In this document: piece after piece, positions 19,072 through 27,410 of the stretch | How the letters are laid out: each line of letters begins with the position of its first letter | Position numbering within the stretch: position 1 is the first letter of the stretch | Source of the DNA: Marinilactibacillus sp042660675 | Lineage (GTDB): Bacteria; Bacillota; Bacilli; Lactobacillales; Carnobacteriaceae_A | DNA: 64,000 nt | Direction: 5' to 3' | Assembly: GCF_042660675.1 (NCBI RefSeq) | Contig: NZ_JBHSUL010000031.1 | Coordinates: 62,001-126,000 of the forward strand | Program-made: the position numbers and the translations under genes | The notes under the pieces: model-generated | Seen by the model: the letters and a program-made list of their open reading frames with translations, nothing else | Databases searched by the model: none | What the model was told of the DNA's origin: nothing

Positions 19072-20112
19072 ATGAGGCAGCCCTATTTTAGTATTATCAT
19101 GCCTGCATATAATGCTGCAAAAAGTATTGAACAAACAGTAAACAGTATTCTGACGCAAGAGTGGACAGATTTTGAGCTGATTATTGTGAATGACGGTTCT
19201 AAAGATACCACTGAACAAGTTGTACAGAATCTTACTTATACAGACTCTAGGATCTCTCTAAAAACGATTCCTAATGGGGGACCGGGAAATGCCAGAAACA
19301 TTGGAATCCAGCAGGCTACCGGACAGTATCTTTATTTGATGGATGCAGATGATGGTTTACCAAAAGGTGCTCTTAAGACCTATGCGGCGATTCTTGAGGA
19401 AAGTAGGCCGGATTTAATTGTGTCTTCTTATGCACTGAATGTGATGGACAAAGGTGAAGTCGCTGAGACTAGAGAAGTCATTGCAGAAAATCAATTGATT
19501 GAAAGTAATGAAGCTTTTCTTCAACATCTTTATCCATTGATGAATCAGCAATTGATGTATGTGATTTGGAATAAAGTTTACAGATTGAACATTATCCAGG
19601 AGAATCAGATTCAGTTTCCACCTTATAGTAGTTGTGAAGATCGACTATTCAATATCCGGTATTATAAACACGTCGAGAAAGTTAAAGTGGTTTCGGATGT
19701 GTTATACCGCTATTCATTCGAAGGGCGCCATAGCCTGACAAATAAATTCCTGATGAACAAGTTTGATACATTCGTGGAATTTTATGTTGAATTAAAGAAA
19801 CTGACGTTAAATCATTTAGATGGATCGAGTGCTTTATTCCTTAAAGGCGTCATGTCTTGTATCATCCCTGTGCATAGTCCAGAATGTCCATTCACGTTCA
19901 AACAAAAATTAAGTTATATTAAAACCATTTTGCATCATCCAGAAGTTGTCCAGGCTACAAAACTTTCTAGTAAAGAGGGGCTGATGAGAAGAGCGATGAG
20001 TTTACTCTTTAAATCAAAAAGTAAAAGACTTGTCTATATCGCCTCAAGAGTAATGTATATTGTGAGCAATACTTCTCCAAAAGTGATTGAAAAGTTAAAA
20101 GGGAATTTCTAA
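19072..20112 (+). CDS. Family 2 glycosyltransferase
   Basis: A 346-residue GT-A enzyme with ATG behind AAAAGGAGATCAC. It has the classic FSIIMPAYNAAKSIEQTV opening, LIIVNDGSKDTT, GGPGNARNIGI and LMDADDG at 89-95. The C-terminal 90 residues are basic and amphipathic (SLLFKSKSKR), consistent with membrane association, as is common for CpsJ/EpsJ-type transferases. Sugar unknown. Confidence 0.88.
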   Translation: MRQPYFSIIMPAYNAAKSIEQTVNSILTQEWTDFELIIVNDGSKDTTEQVVQNLTYTDSRISLKTIPNGGPGNARNIGIQQATGQYLYLMDADDGLPKGALKTYAAILEESRPDLIVSSYALNVMDKGEVAETREVIAENQLIESNEAFLQHLYPLMNQQLMYVIWNKVYRLNIIQENQIQFPPYSSCEDRLFNIRYYKHVEKVKVVSDVLYRYSFEGRHSLTNKFLMNKFDTFVEFYVELKKLTLNHLDGSSALFLKGVMSCIIPVHSPECPFTFKQKLSYIKTILHHPEVVQATKLSSKEGLMRRAMSLLFKSKSKRLVYIASRVMYIVSNTSPKVIEKLKGNF

Positions 20113-20141
20113 TTCTGATCAGAAAGCTGAGGAAATCATCA

Positions 20142-21242
20142 ATGTCTAAGCCTTTAAAAGTTCTCCATTTCCAAGGTCGAATGGGAAGAGGAGGCGCAGA
20201 AACCTTTATGATGAATACGTACAGAAATCTCGACCGTACAAAGATTCAGTTCGATTTTCTGATCTACGACGAATTCAAAGATGTTCAGCCTTATCATAAA
20301 GAAATTGAATCACTGGGTGGTCGTATCTTTTATGTGACCAATCCTAAGAAAAATATTTTTAATTACATCAAAGAAGTGAAACAATTGCTGAAAAAAGAAT
20401 CTTTTGATATTGTTCATAGCCAAGTCTTTTTCGGTGGTGGATTAAATCTCTGGCTAGCAAATCAAGCTGGAATCAAAAAAAGGATTGTCCATAGTCACGC
20501 AACAGCTCATGAGCAAGGTCAAAGTATCGTATTTAAAACGATTAGAAAGGTCCTTGACCAGTTGATGTTCAAGTATGCGACTGACTATCTAGCTTGTTCT
20601 TATGATGCTGGAAGAGCATTATTTGGCAATGATCACGACTTTGTATTTGTTCCTAATGGAATTGACTTAGAAAAATATCGTTCTGTTCCACTATCTAAAA
20701 CAGAAATCAAAGCACAACTGTCTATTGATGATAAAACTTTCGTTGTTGGACATATTGGGCGTTTTGAAGAACAAAAGAATCATGTCTTGTTGGTTGAAAT
20801 CTTTCAAGCAATCCTTGAGAAACAACCAGATAGTCATTTGTTACTATTAGGAGAAGGTTCTCTTGAGGAAAGTATCAAAGAAAAGGTAGCATCGCTTGGA
20901 ATAAACGAAAAAGTGTCTTTTCTAGGCGTAAGAGAAGATATACCGGAACTGTTAAAAGCATTTGGTGTCTTCTTGATGCCTTCTCTTTACGAAGGATTAC
21001 CGATTTCTGCTGTAGAAGCACAGGCATCAGGGAATAAATTGGTACTTGCAGATACAATTTCCAAAGAAACAAAACTGTCAGAGAATGTCACGTTTGTTCC
21101 ACTAGATAAGCCAAAAGACTATTGGGCTGAAAAAGTGCTCTCAGAACCACTAGGGAACGAGGCACTCAAGGAACTGGAAGCATATGACATGAGACATACG
21201 GCTCGAATGATGGAAGATATATATTTAAATTGGAGGAACTAA
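20142..21242 (+). CDS. Family 4 glycosyltransferase (EpsF-like)
   Basis: A 366-residue GT-B enzyme. It opens with VLHFQGRMGRGGAETFMMNTY, has VVGHIGRFEEQKNH at the start of the donor domain, LLLGEG, and MPSLYEGLPISAVEAQASG with the two donor-contacting glutamates. It is closely related in plan to the protein at 11942, suggesting an old duplication within the locus. The ribosome site is GAGGAAATC upstream of ATG 20142, and the next gene follows after one base. Confidence 0.9.
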   Translation: MSKPLKVLHFQGRMGRGGAETFMMNTYRNLDRTKIQFDFLIYDEFKDVQPYHKEIESLGGRIFYVTNPKKNIFNYIKEVKQLLKKESFDIVHSQVFFGGGLNLWLANQAGIKKRIVHSHATAHEQGQSIVFKTIRKVLDQLMFKYATDYLACSYDAGRALFGNDHDFVFVPNGIDLEKYRSVPLSKTEIKAQLSIDDKTFVVGHIGRFEEQKNHVLLVEIFQAILEKQPDSHLLLLGEGSLEESIKEKVASLGINEKVSFLGVREDIPELLKAFGVFLMPSLYEGLPISAVEAQASGNKLVLADTISKETKLSENVTFVPLDKPKDYWAEKVLSEPLGNEALKELEAYDMRHTARMMEDIYLNWRN

Positions 21243-21243
21243 A

Positions 21244-22335
21244 GTGAATCTTATACCCACATGGAACGAAATTAAATCATTTTTCAAAGTCAATAAAAAG
21301 CTTATAGGGATTTCGATAGCTGGATTTCTAGTTGTGTTTTTAGCTTTGTTTGGTTATAACTTGCTAAGCTCGGATTCTGAAATATTAGAACCAGAGTATC
21401 TATCACAAGAAGAAGTTGTTGAGATTTTAGAAAGAGAACCAGAAGATGTATCGGTAAGTGAACTAGATCAAGTTAAAGAAGCGCTCGGTCATGACCGATA
21501 TACATTCAAAGTATTGGTAGAAAAAGAGTCTCAGGAGTTTATGAACAATCAAGCAGTACTTACAAATATTATGATTAGTGAAGATGTCGTATCGATGATT
21601 GAAGAGAGATCAGGTGTTGCAATTGAACCTGAAGCGATTCATTCGATTGGGGTAGCTAGCGAAAACGATATTTTACGTGTTGTAATCGGAACAGCTGATG
21701 TAGCGGACAACGAAAAAATTGCGAATGCGTATTATGATCTTATTACAAATCAAGAATTACCTTTTCTTGAAGATAAAACAGTCTACGCAATGGACGACGA
21801 GCCGTTTCTAGAAGAGGAACAATCTTGGTTCGATCTTGCTGGAACACAGTTAGCAGAACTTTCTACTACAGCAATCATTTTGACAGTTATCGGTGGAATT
21901 GTTCTATCACTTATCGTGGCGCTAATCATTGCCGTTTTTAAATCCGTCTTCCAGAAAAAAGTACCCGTTTCTTATAAATTAGAAAAAGATGCTAAAGATA
22001 AAGTGGTTTATTTAACTAAACTAGCTTCTGTTTCAGAAGAACAATATTTAAATAATCTAGCTTTTGCGATTGAAAATCCGACTTCTAAAAAGAAACTTGT
22101 TTTGAGCCAACAAGTATTACCTACTGAATTAAGCAAAAAGTTGTCTCAAAAAGCCGTTTCAGGACAACAAACTAAATTAACGATTGCTGACGAAGTATCT
22201 AATACGAATCCAGCGTACACTTATGACGAAGTTGTGATTCTAGTGAAACAAAATCAAACCGATAAAGACTGGTACAAAAACCAAAGAATTCAGATTGAAA
22301 AACTGGATGCACCTGTCACAATCGTACAATACTAG
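21244..22335 (+). CDS. Two-helix membrane protein, Wzz-like topology, function unproven
   Basis: A 363-residue protein starting at GTG, with AGGAACT before it inside the previous gene. A cytoplasmic start is followed by one helix (about 19-40), an acidic external region of roughly 150 residues, a second helix (about 212-235, TTAIILTVIGGIVLSLIVAL) and a basic cytoplasmic tail of about 125 residues. Chain-length regulators (Wzz/CpsC) have this topology, but the proline-glycine motif normally before the second helix is not obvious and there is no kinase gene beside it. It closes the first operon segment, a hairpin terminator following at once. Role in chain length or export is inference. Confidence 0.6.
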   Translation: MNLIPTWNEIKSFFKVNKKLIGISIAGFLVVFLALFGYNLLSSDSEILEPEYLSQEEVVEILEREPEDVSVSELDQVKEALGHDRYTFKVLVEKESQEFMNNQAVLTNIMISEDVVSMIEERSGVAIEPEAIHSIGVASENDILRVVIGTADVADNEKIANAYYDLITNQELPFLEDKTVYAMDDEPFLEEEQSWFDLAGTQLAELSTTAIILTVIGGIVLSLIVALIIAVFKSVFQKKVPVSYKLEKDAKDKVVYLTKLASVSEEQYLNNLAFAIENPTSKKKLVLSQQVLPTELSKKLSQKAVSGQQTKLTIADEVSNTNPAYTYDEVVILVKQNQTDKDWYKNQRIQIEKLDAPVTIVQY

Positions 22336-22363
22336 AAAGAGGGGGAGACCCCTCTTTTAATTT
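22336..22363 (+). terminator. Rho-independent terminator inside glycan locus 1
   Basis: AAAGAGGGG (22336-22344) and CCCCTCTTT (22349-22357) pair perfectly around GAGA, followed by TTAATTT. It starts on the base after the stop codon. The tail is interrupted, so read-through to the next glycosyltransferases is possible. Confidence 0.7.
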
Positions 22364-22439
22364 GCCATTTTAGAGGGTATACTTTAGTCTATGAGCAAAT
22401 AGTAGTTGTGTAAGATCAGAGAAGAGTTAAGGAGATTAT

Positions 22440-23393
22440 ATGTACAATTTAACGGTTATTATTCCCCACTATGAATCTGTAGAGACTTTAAAGAATCTGC
22501 TGCACACGATTCCTAGTTCAGAAGATATTCAAGTGATCGTAATAGATGATCATTCCATTAAAACTAAAGCTTCATTTCAACAACTGGCATCAGAATACCA
22601 AAACGAAAACGTTCTTTTTGTAGAAAACCGCCATGGTAAAGGTGCAGGCGGATGCCGAAATACAGGGTTAGAATTAGCAGATGGTAAATGGCTATTATTT
22701 GCGGATGACGATGATTTTTTCACTGAAAACTTTTATAACAAAGTTTCTCAATATTTTGAAACGAATTTAGAAGTAGTTTTCTTCACGCCCACCAGTATGG
22801 AACTTGAAACGGGTGAGTTGACAGAGCGTCACGAAGAGTATGCAAAACTAACGAAACAGGCACTAAAAGATCCATCCAAGTTTAATGATTTGAACCTTAG
22901 ATACAAATATATGGTGCCATGGTCCAAACTAATCAGTCGTGAATTCATTGAAGAACATCAAATCAAGTTTGAAGAAGTGATGAGTTCAAACGATGTCATG
23001 TTTTCAACACTCGTTGGGTATTGGCTTCAAAATTATCATGTGAGTGATGAAGTAATTTATTGTGTGACTAAAAGTGCTGGGAGCTTGATTACGACAGTAA
23101 GTGAAGCTTCTTACTTCACTAGACTGAAGGTCTTTATTACTTACTACAAATTCCTTAAAACCAATCTAGATAAAGATTCATTTGCGCTATTGGATTTAAG
23201 TGGCTTGACCTCAATTATTACAGCAATCAAATACAAACTACCTTCAAAAGCGATTTTAAAAGCACTTTATCTCTTAACTTCAAACCGAGTTACTTTAATA
23301 AAAGGAAAATACATTAACCCAATGTTTGTGCTGAACAAAGTAAAATTTTATTTGAAAGAATATGCTAACGAAAAAGATTACCATACAAAATAA
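22440..23393 (+). CDS. Family 2 glycosyltransferase
   Basis: A 317-residue GT-A enzyme, ATG behind AAGGAGATTAT. LTVIIPHYESVETLKNLL, IVIDDHSIKT, GAGGCRNTGL and the FADDDD motif at 87-92 define the fold. It begins a second transcription segment of the locus, after a terminator and an 80-base gap. The next glycosyltransferase starts 18 bases after its stop. Confidence 0.86.
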   Translation: MYNLTVIIPHYESVETLKNLLHTIPSSEDIQVIVIDDHSIKTKASFQQLASEYQNENVLFVENRHGKGAGGCRNTGLELADGKWLLFADDDDFFTENFYNKVSQYFETNLEVVFFTPTSMELETGELTERHEEYAKLTKQALKDPSKFNDLNLRYKYMVPWSKLISREFIEEHQIKFEEVMSSNDVMFSTLVGYWLQNYHVSDEVIYCVTKSAGSLITTVSEASYFTRLKVFITYYKFLKTNLDKDSFALLDLSGLTSIITAIKYKLPSKAILKALYLLTSNRVTLIKGKYINPMFVLNKVKFYLKEYANEKDYHTK

Positions 23394-23411
23394 GGTTAGG
23401 ACAGATCAATC

Positions 23412-24596
23412 ATGAGTCAGATTAAAGTAGGTTACGTCTGGGATTCATACCCAAATACACGCAGTATTATTGATATCGTTGATGGTGTAGAGTACCAAAA
23501 AATCTTTGATTACTATAAATTTCTAAGTTATGTAGCTTATGTACCTAAGAAACTGAAATTACCGAATGCAGAACACAACTTTGCCGATGTGAAACATGCA
23601 TTCAATGACTTTGGTTTGAACAAAGTCGATTTACTACATTTCTTTAATAATATTAGCTACGGTAAAACGCCTTGGGTCTCTACGTTTGAAACCTTTATTC
23701 CAAGATTTTCTCCTTTACTGGATCATCAAACAAAAGGCATTCCAAAACAAAACAAACAACTGGAAAAAGCTTTAAAGGCTCTGGCAGGAGATACTTGTAA
23801 AAAAATCCTAGCGATTTCAGAGTGTACAGCGAACTTTGAAACGACATTATTGAATCACTATCCAGAGTACAAAGAGCGTATCGAGCAAAAAATGGTCGTA
23901 ATCCATCCTCCACAGAAACTTCTGGTAGAACGTTATGAAGATAAAATGATCAAAGAATCGGATGCTTTATCGTTCATTATCGTCGGAGGAGATTTTTTCC
24001 GTAAAGGTGGACTAGAAATACTTAGAACGTTTGAAAAACTTGTAAATCAGCAGAACATTCAGCTACAACTGACGATCGTCAGTAAGCTGGATGCCTATGA
24101 CTATGCTACAAAAGCCGGACAGAAAGAAATTGACGAAGCTGTTTCCATTATTGAAAGAAATCAAACATGGATTACCCATCACAAGAGTCTTCCGAACACT
24201 CAAGTACTAGACTTAATGAAATCCCATCAGATCGGCTTATTACCGACTTGGGCAGATACGTATGGATATTCAGTATTAGAATTGCAAGCGAGCGGTTGCC
24301 CAGTGATTACAACAGATATTAGAGCACTATCTGAAATCAATAGTAATCAGCACGGTTGGGTGATCGATGTACCAAAAAATGAGTTTGGTGAAGGGCTATA
24401 TGTGACCGAAGAACAGCGAACAGAATTGAGTCAGGTGATCATGGATCAACTAGAAAAAATTGTGCTGGATATTTATCAAAATAGAGATCAAGTAAGAACC
24501 AAAGCTGAGAAGACAATTAGTTATGTTAAAGAACATCATGATCCAAGTGATTATGCAGATAAAATTCGTGAAATTTATAAAGATGCTTTAAAGTAA
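23412..24596 (+). CDS. Family 4-type (GT-B) glycosyltransferase
   Basis: A 394-residue protein. The N-terminal half is divergent (VGYVWDSYPNTRSI, then WVSTFETFIPRF), while the second half has SFIIVGGDFFRKGG, a THHKSLPNTQVLDLMKSHQIGLLPTWADTYGYSVLELQASG donor site (described in pieces: SHQIGLLPTW and YSVLELQASG) and ITTDIRALSEIN. The usual first glutamate of the E-x7-E pair is replaced by a T-Y-G stretch and the second is the glutamate of LELQ. Probably adds a sugar to the locus 1 repeat; donor unknown. Confidence 0.8.
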   Translation: MSQIKVGYVWDSYPNTRSIIDIVDGVEYQKIFDYYKFLSYVAYVPKKLKLPNAEHNFADVKHAFNDFGLNKVDLLHFFNNISYGKTPWVSTFETFIPRFSPLLDHQTKGIPKQNKQLEKALKALAGDTCKKILAISECTANFETTLLNHYPEYKERIEQKMVVIHPPQKLLVERYEDKMIKESDALSFIIVGGDFFRKGGLEILRTFEKLVNQQNIQLQLTIVSKLDAYDYATKAGQKEIDEAVSIIERNQTWITHHKSLPNTQVLDLMKSHQIGLLPTWADTYGYSVLELQASGCPVITTDIRALSEINSNQHGWVIDVPKNEFGEGLYVTEEQRTELSQVIMDQLEKIVLDIYQNRDQVRTKAEKTISYVKEHHDPSDYADKIREIYKDALK

Positions 24597-24684
24597 ATAC
24601 TTAATATAAATTTTAGTTAAGTACTGTACACTTTGATTTAATGAGTTTAAAAAACGTATTTGTAAGAAAGAAGGAATTAACGCA

Positions 24685-26106
24685 ATGTCGAAAAGCGATT
24701 TTAAGACAGGGATTATATTCAGTGCTATAGGAAAATATTCGAATATGATCATTAATATTTTGATCAATGCAGTCTTGGCTAGACTATTGACACCTGAAGA
24801 ATATGGTATCGTAACCATCGTGCAAGTGTTTCTAGTATTTTTTGATATGCTAGCGGACATGGGGTTTGGACCAGCCATTATCCAAAATCAAACATTAGAT
24901 GACGAAGATACAGGATCCATTTTTAAATTTTCAGTCATTGTCTCTTTTATTTTAGGGCTTGTATTTGCCTTACTGGGACAGCCTGCGAATAACTTTTATG
25001 ATCAAACGGTCTATGTACCTATATTCATCATTATGGGATTCGAGATTTTCTTTTATGGACTCATGATTATTCCTAGGGCTTTATTACTCAAAAGAAAAGA
25101 CTTCAAATCTGTAAATGTATTAGAAGTTGTATCGAATATACTTTTTGGTATAGTTGCCATTGCTTTAGCGTTGCTCGGCTTCAGTTATTATTCAATTATT
25201 ATTGGTCGATTGATAAAGGTATTAACAATGTTTGCCTTCTATTTTAGTCGTACGAAAATTAATTACAGAGCTAAGTTGAGAAAAGAGCCTATTTTAAAAA
25301 TATGGGCCTTCGCAAGAAACCAGTTTATGTTTAACTTCATCAATTATTTCTCTAGAAATCTGGATAATATCTTGATTGGTCGGTTTATGGGGTCATCTCC
25401 ACTTGCATTCTATAATAGATCTTACCAGTTATCTGTCTATCCAAATACAATCTTAAGTGGGGTACTGACTCCCGTTATTCAACCGATTATGTCTGACTAT
25501 CAAGATCAGAAGCATGTAATTAAAGACGTTTATTTGAAAGTTATTCGTCTACTAGGAGATATCGGTATTGCCGTATCAGTTTTTTGTTTCTTTGCAGCAC
25601 GAGAAATTATTCTTTTACTATCCGGTTCTCAGTGGGAAGCCAGTATACCCGTATTCCAAATATTAGCCATATCGATCTGGGTTCAAATGATTGCATCTAG
25701 TACAGGTGCCTTTTATCAGTCAGCGAACCGTACAGATTTGCTGTTATTCTCAGGTATACAATCTACCATCTTTAACGTCATTGCAATCTGTTATGGAGTT
25801 TATCTTGGTACAATCGAATCAGTAGCCATGATGGTTGTTATATCCTTTACGATTAACTTTGTCATAAATAATTACTTATTAATGTATAAAGTTTTTGAAT
25901 CGACATACAAAGAAGTACTGGTTGCTTTATCGAAACCATTAGTAATGGGACTAATTCAGTTTTTACTATTCTTCTGGTTGCCAGATATCACTTCTATTAT
26001 CTTCTTCAATTTAGTATACAAAGGAATAATCTTTGTGATCGGTTTGCTAGTTGGTGTACTGGTTACAAAACAATTCAAAGAATTGAAAGATCTTGTCGTA
26101 AATTAA
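24685..26106 (+). CDS. Polysaccharide flippase (Wzx/TuaB-type, MOP superfamily) of locus 1
   Basis: A 473-residue protein with 12 to 14 membrane helices. It moves lipid-linked repeat units across the membrane. The N-terminus (KTGIIFSAIGKYSNMIINI, LTPEEYGIVTIVQVF, DMGFGPAIIQ) is typical of the PST/TuaB branch, and the central ARNQFMFNFINYFSRNLDNI, GRFMGSSPLAFYNRSYQL supports this. AAGAAGGAATTAACGC upstream supports ATG 24685. A terminator follows, so it closes this segment of the operon. It is a different branch from the second flippase at 51170. Confidence 0.92.
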   Translation: MSKSDFKTGIIFSAIGKYSNMIINILINAVLARLLTPEEYGIVTIVQVFLVFFDMLADMGFGPAIIQNQTLDDEDTGSIFKFSVIVSFILGLVFALLGQPANNFYDQTVYVPIFIIMGFEIFFYGLMIIPRALLLKRKDFKSVNVLEVVSNILFGIVAIALALLGFSYYSIIIGRLIKVLTMFAFYFSRTKINYRAKLRKEPILKIWAFARNQFMFNFINYFSRNLDNILIGRFMGSSPLAFYNRSYQLSVYPNTILSGVLTPVIQPIMSDYQDQKHVIKDVYLKVIRLLGDIGIAVSVFCFFAAREIILLLSGSQWEASIPVFQILAISIWVQMIASSTGAFYQSANRTDLLLFSGIQSTIFNVIAICYGVYLGTIESVAMMVVISFTINFVINNYLLMYKVFESTYKEVLVALSKPLVMGLIQFLLFFWLPDITSIIFFNLVYKGIIFVIGLLVGVLVTKQFKELKDLVVN

Positions 26107-26412
26107 AAAATATTTTCAAAAAGGGCTTAACTCTTACGAACAGTATGTTTATAGGATTTAAAGCCCTTTATTTTGTGAAATATTCGAGAAAAGACCTATT
26201 TTATTCAAAAAATGTATCAAATAGTTGTCTAAATTATTGAAATTACTACAAAAAAATGTAATTTTTACCCATAAGCAGTTGTAATGTCGGAAGTCATATA
26301 ATAGAATTGGGAAGTGAGAGTGTTTATAATATAATAAATTAGATTCAATCTAAATTGTTATTATATTTACATAAATTAATAAAAATGTATTAATAAGTTA
26401 GGAGGTTAGCTT
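26107..26412 (+). other. 306-base intergenic region
   Basis: It holds the terminator above, then very AT-rich DNA with perfect TATAAT at 26297-26302 and 26335-26340. Neither has a recognisable TTGACA-like -35 at 16-18 bases. AGGAGG at 26400-26405 serves the next gene. I see no small ORF or structured RNA. Confidence 0.5.
26120..26174 (+). terminator. Probable terminator after the locus 1 flippase
   Basis: AAAGGGCTT (26120-26128) pairs with AAGCCCTTT (26161-26169), with a long loop of about 32 bases and a T-rich TATTTTG tail. The stem is good; the large loop lowers confidence. Confidence 0.55.
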
Positions 26413-27372
26413 TTGAACAAAAAACTCTCAATCATTATTCCAGTTTATAACGTAGAGGATTATATTGCAGAATGTATCCAGTCAGTGCTCAAGCAAATGA
26501 CAAATGATACAGAATTGATTGTTGTAGACGATGGAAGCACAGATCAGAGCTTAGAAGTGATTTATAATCTTCAAAAAGATACGGATTTCACTGTGATTGC
26601 GCAGAAGAACTCAGGTGTGTCTGTGGCAAGAAATAAAGGCATGTCTGAAGCGGTAGGAGAATATATGGTGTTTATTGATTCAGACGATTACTGGAGAGAA
26701 GATACCATTAGTCAACTTTTGCCACTCGTCGAACGATATGAGCCTGATATGGTGAGATTCAATGCAACACCTTTTTATGAAGAAGGCGTCGCACTAGATT
26801 ATACCGTCGTAAATTACGATCTTAGCGAGTTTCTAAAAGAAGAGAACCTCTATACAGGAAAGTCTCTTAAAGCGAACTTGGACAGCTTTAAAGCAAGTCC
26901 ATGCTTGTACATTTTCAAGAAGTCACTTGTCATCGATAATGGAATACTGTTCGAAGAAAATATCATTCATGAAGATCAGTTGTTTTCTACTCAATTGTTT
27001 TTAGAAGCTAAAAGTATGCTTTACTTGAATGAAGATCTGTATTACCGAAGATATCGATTGAATTCAATCACGACAAACCGCTCAATAGAACAGTTGAAGT
27101 ATGCCTACATCTCTTACTATAAAATCATTAGGGTACTAGATTTAATGCTAAAAGAGAAAACGTATATGGATTTCAAACTTGATTTTGTCGAAGGTCGAAT
27201 AAAGTACCTCTACAATTTATCAAATGGTTATCCTTTATCTCTAAAGTTTAGACGTCCCTTTATTTCTAAAGTTGAGTCTGTCAGTTCAAAGCACAAAGTT
27301 TTGACTGAATTCAAAAATGTAGCGAAGCGACTGTTTCCAAGTAAGTTAGTAGATCACTTAAAATCAAAATAG
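26413..27372 (+). CDS. Family 2 glycosyltransferase
   Basis: A 319-residue GT-A enzyme with TTG start 7 bases after TTAGGAGG. LSIIIPVYNVEDYIAECI, LIVVDDGSTDQS, GVSVARNKGM and FIDSDDYW at 87-94 are textbook GT2. It lies beyond the locus 1 terminator and only about 40 bases before the CWB2 glucosaminidase, so it may be transcribed with the two hydrolases. That arrangement raises the idea that it modifies the wall glycan they bind, though this is only context. Confidence 0.88.
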   Translation: MNKKLSIIIPVYNVEDYIAECIQSVLKQMTNDTELIVVDDGSTDQSLEVIYNLQKDTDFTVIAQKNSGVSVARNKGMSEAVGEYMVFIDSDDYWREDTISQLLPLVERYEPDMVRFNATPFYEEGVALDYTVVNYDLSEFLKEENLYTGKSLKANLDSFKASPCLYIFKKSLVIDNGILFEENIIHEDQLFSTQLFLEAKSMLYLNEDLYYRRYRLNSITTNRSIEQLKYAYISYYKIIRVLDLMLKEKTYMDFKLDFVEGRIKYLYNLSNGYPLSLKFRRPFISKVESVSSKHKVLTEFKNVAKRLFPSKLVDHLKSK

Positions 27373-27410
27373 TTAACTGAAACCTGTTCTTTAAATAAAA
27401 GGAGGATAAG

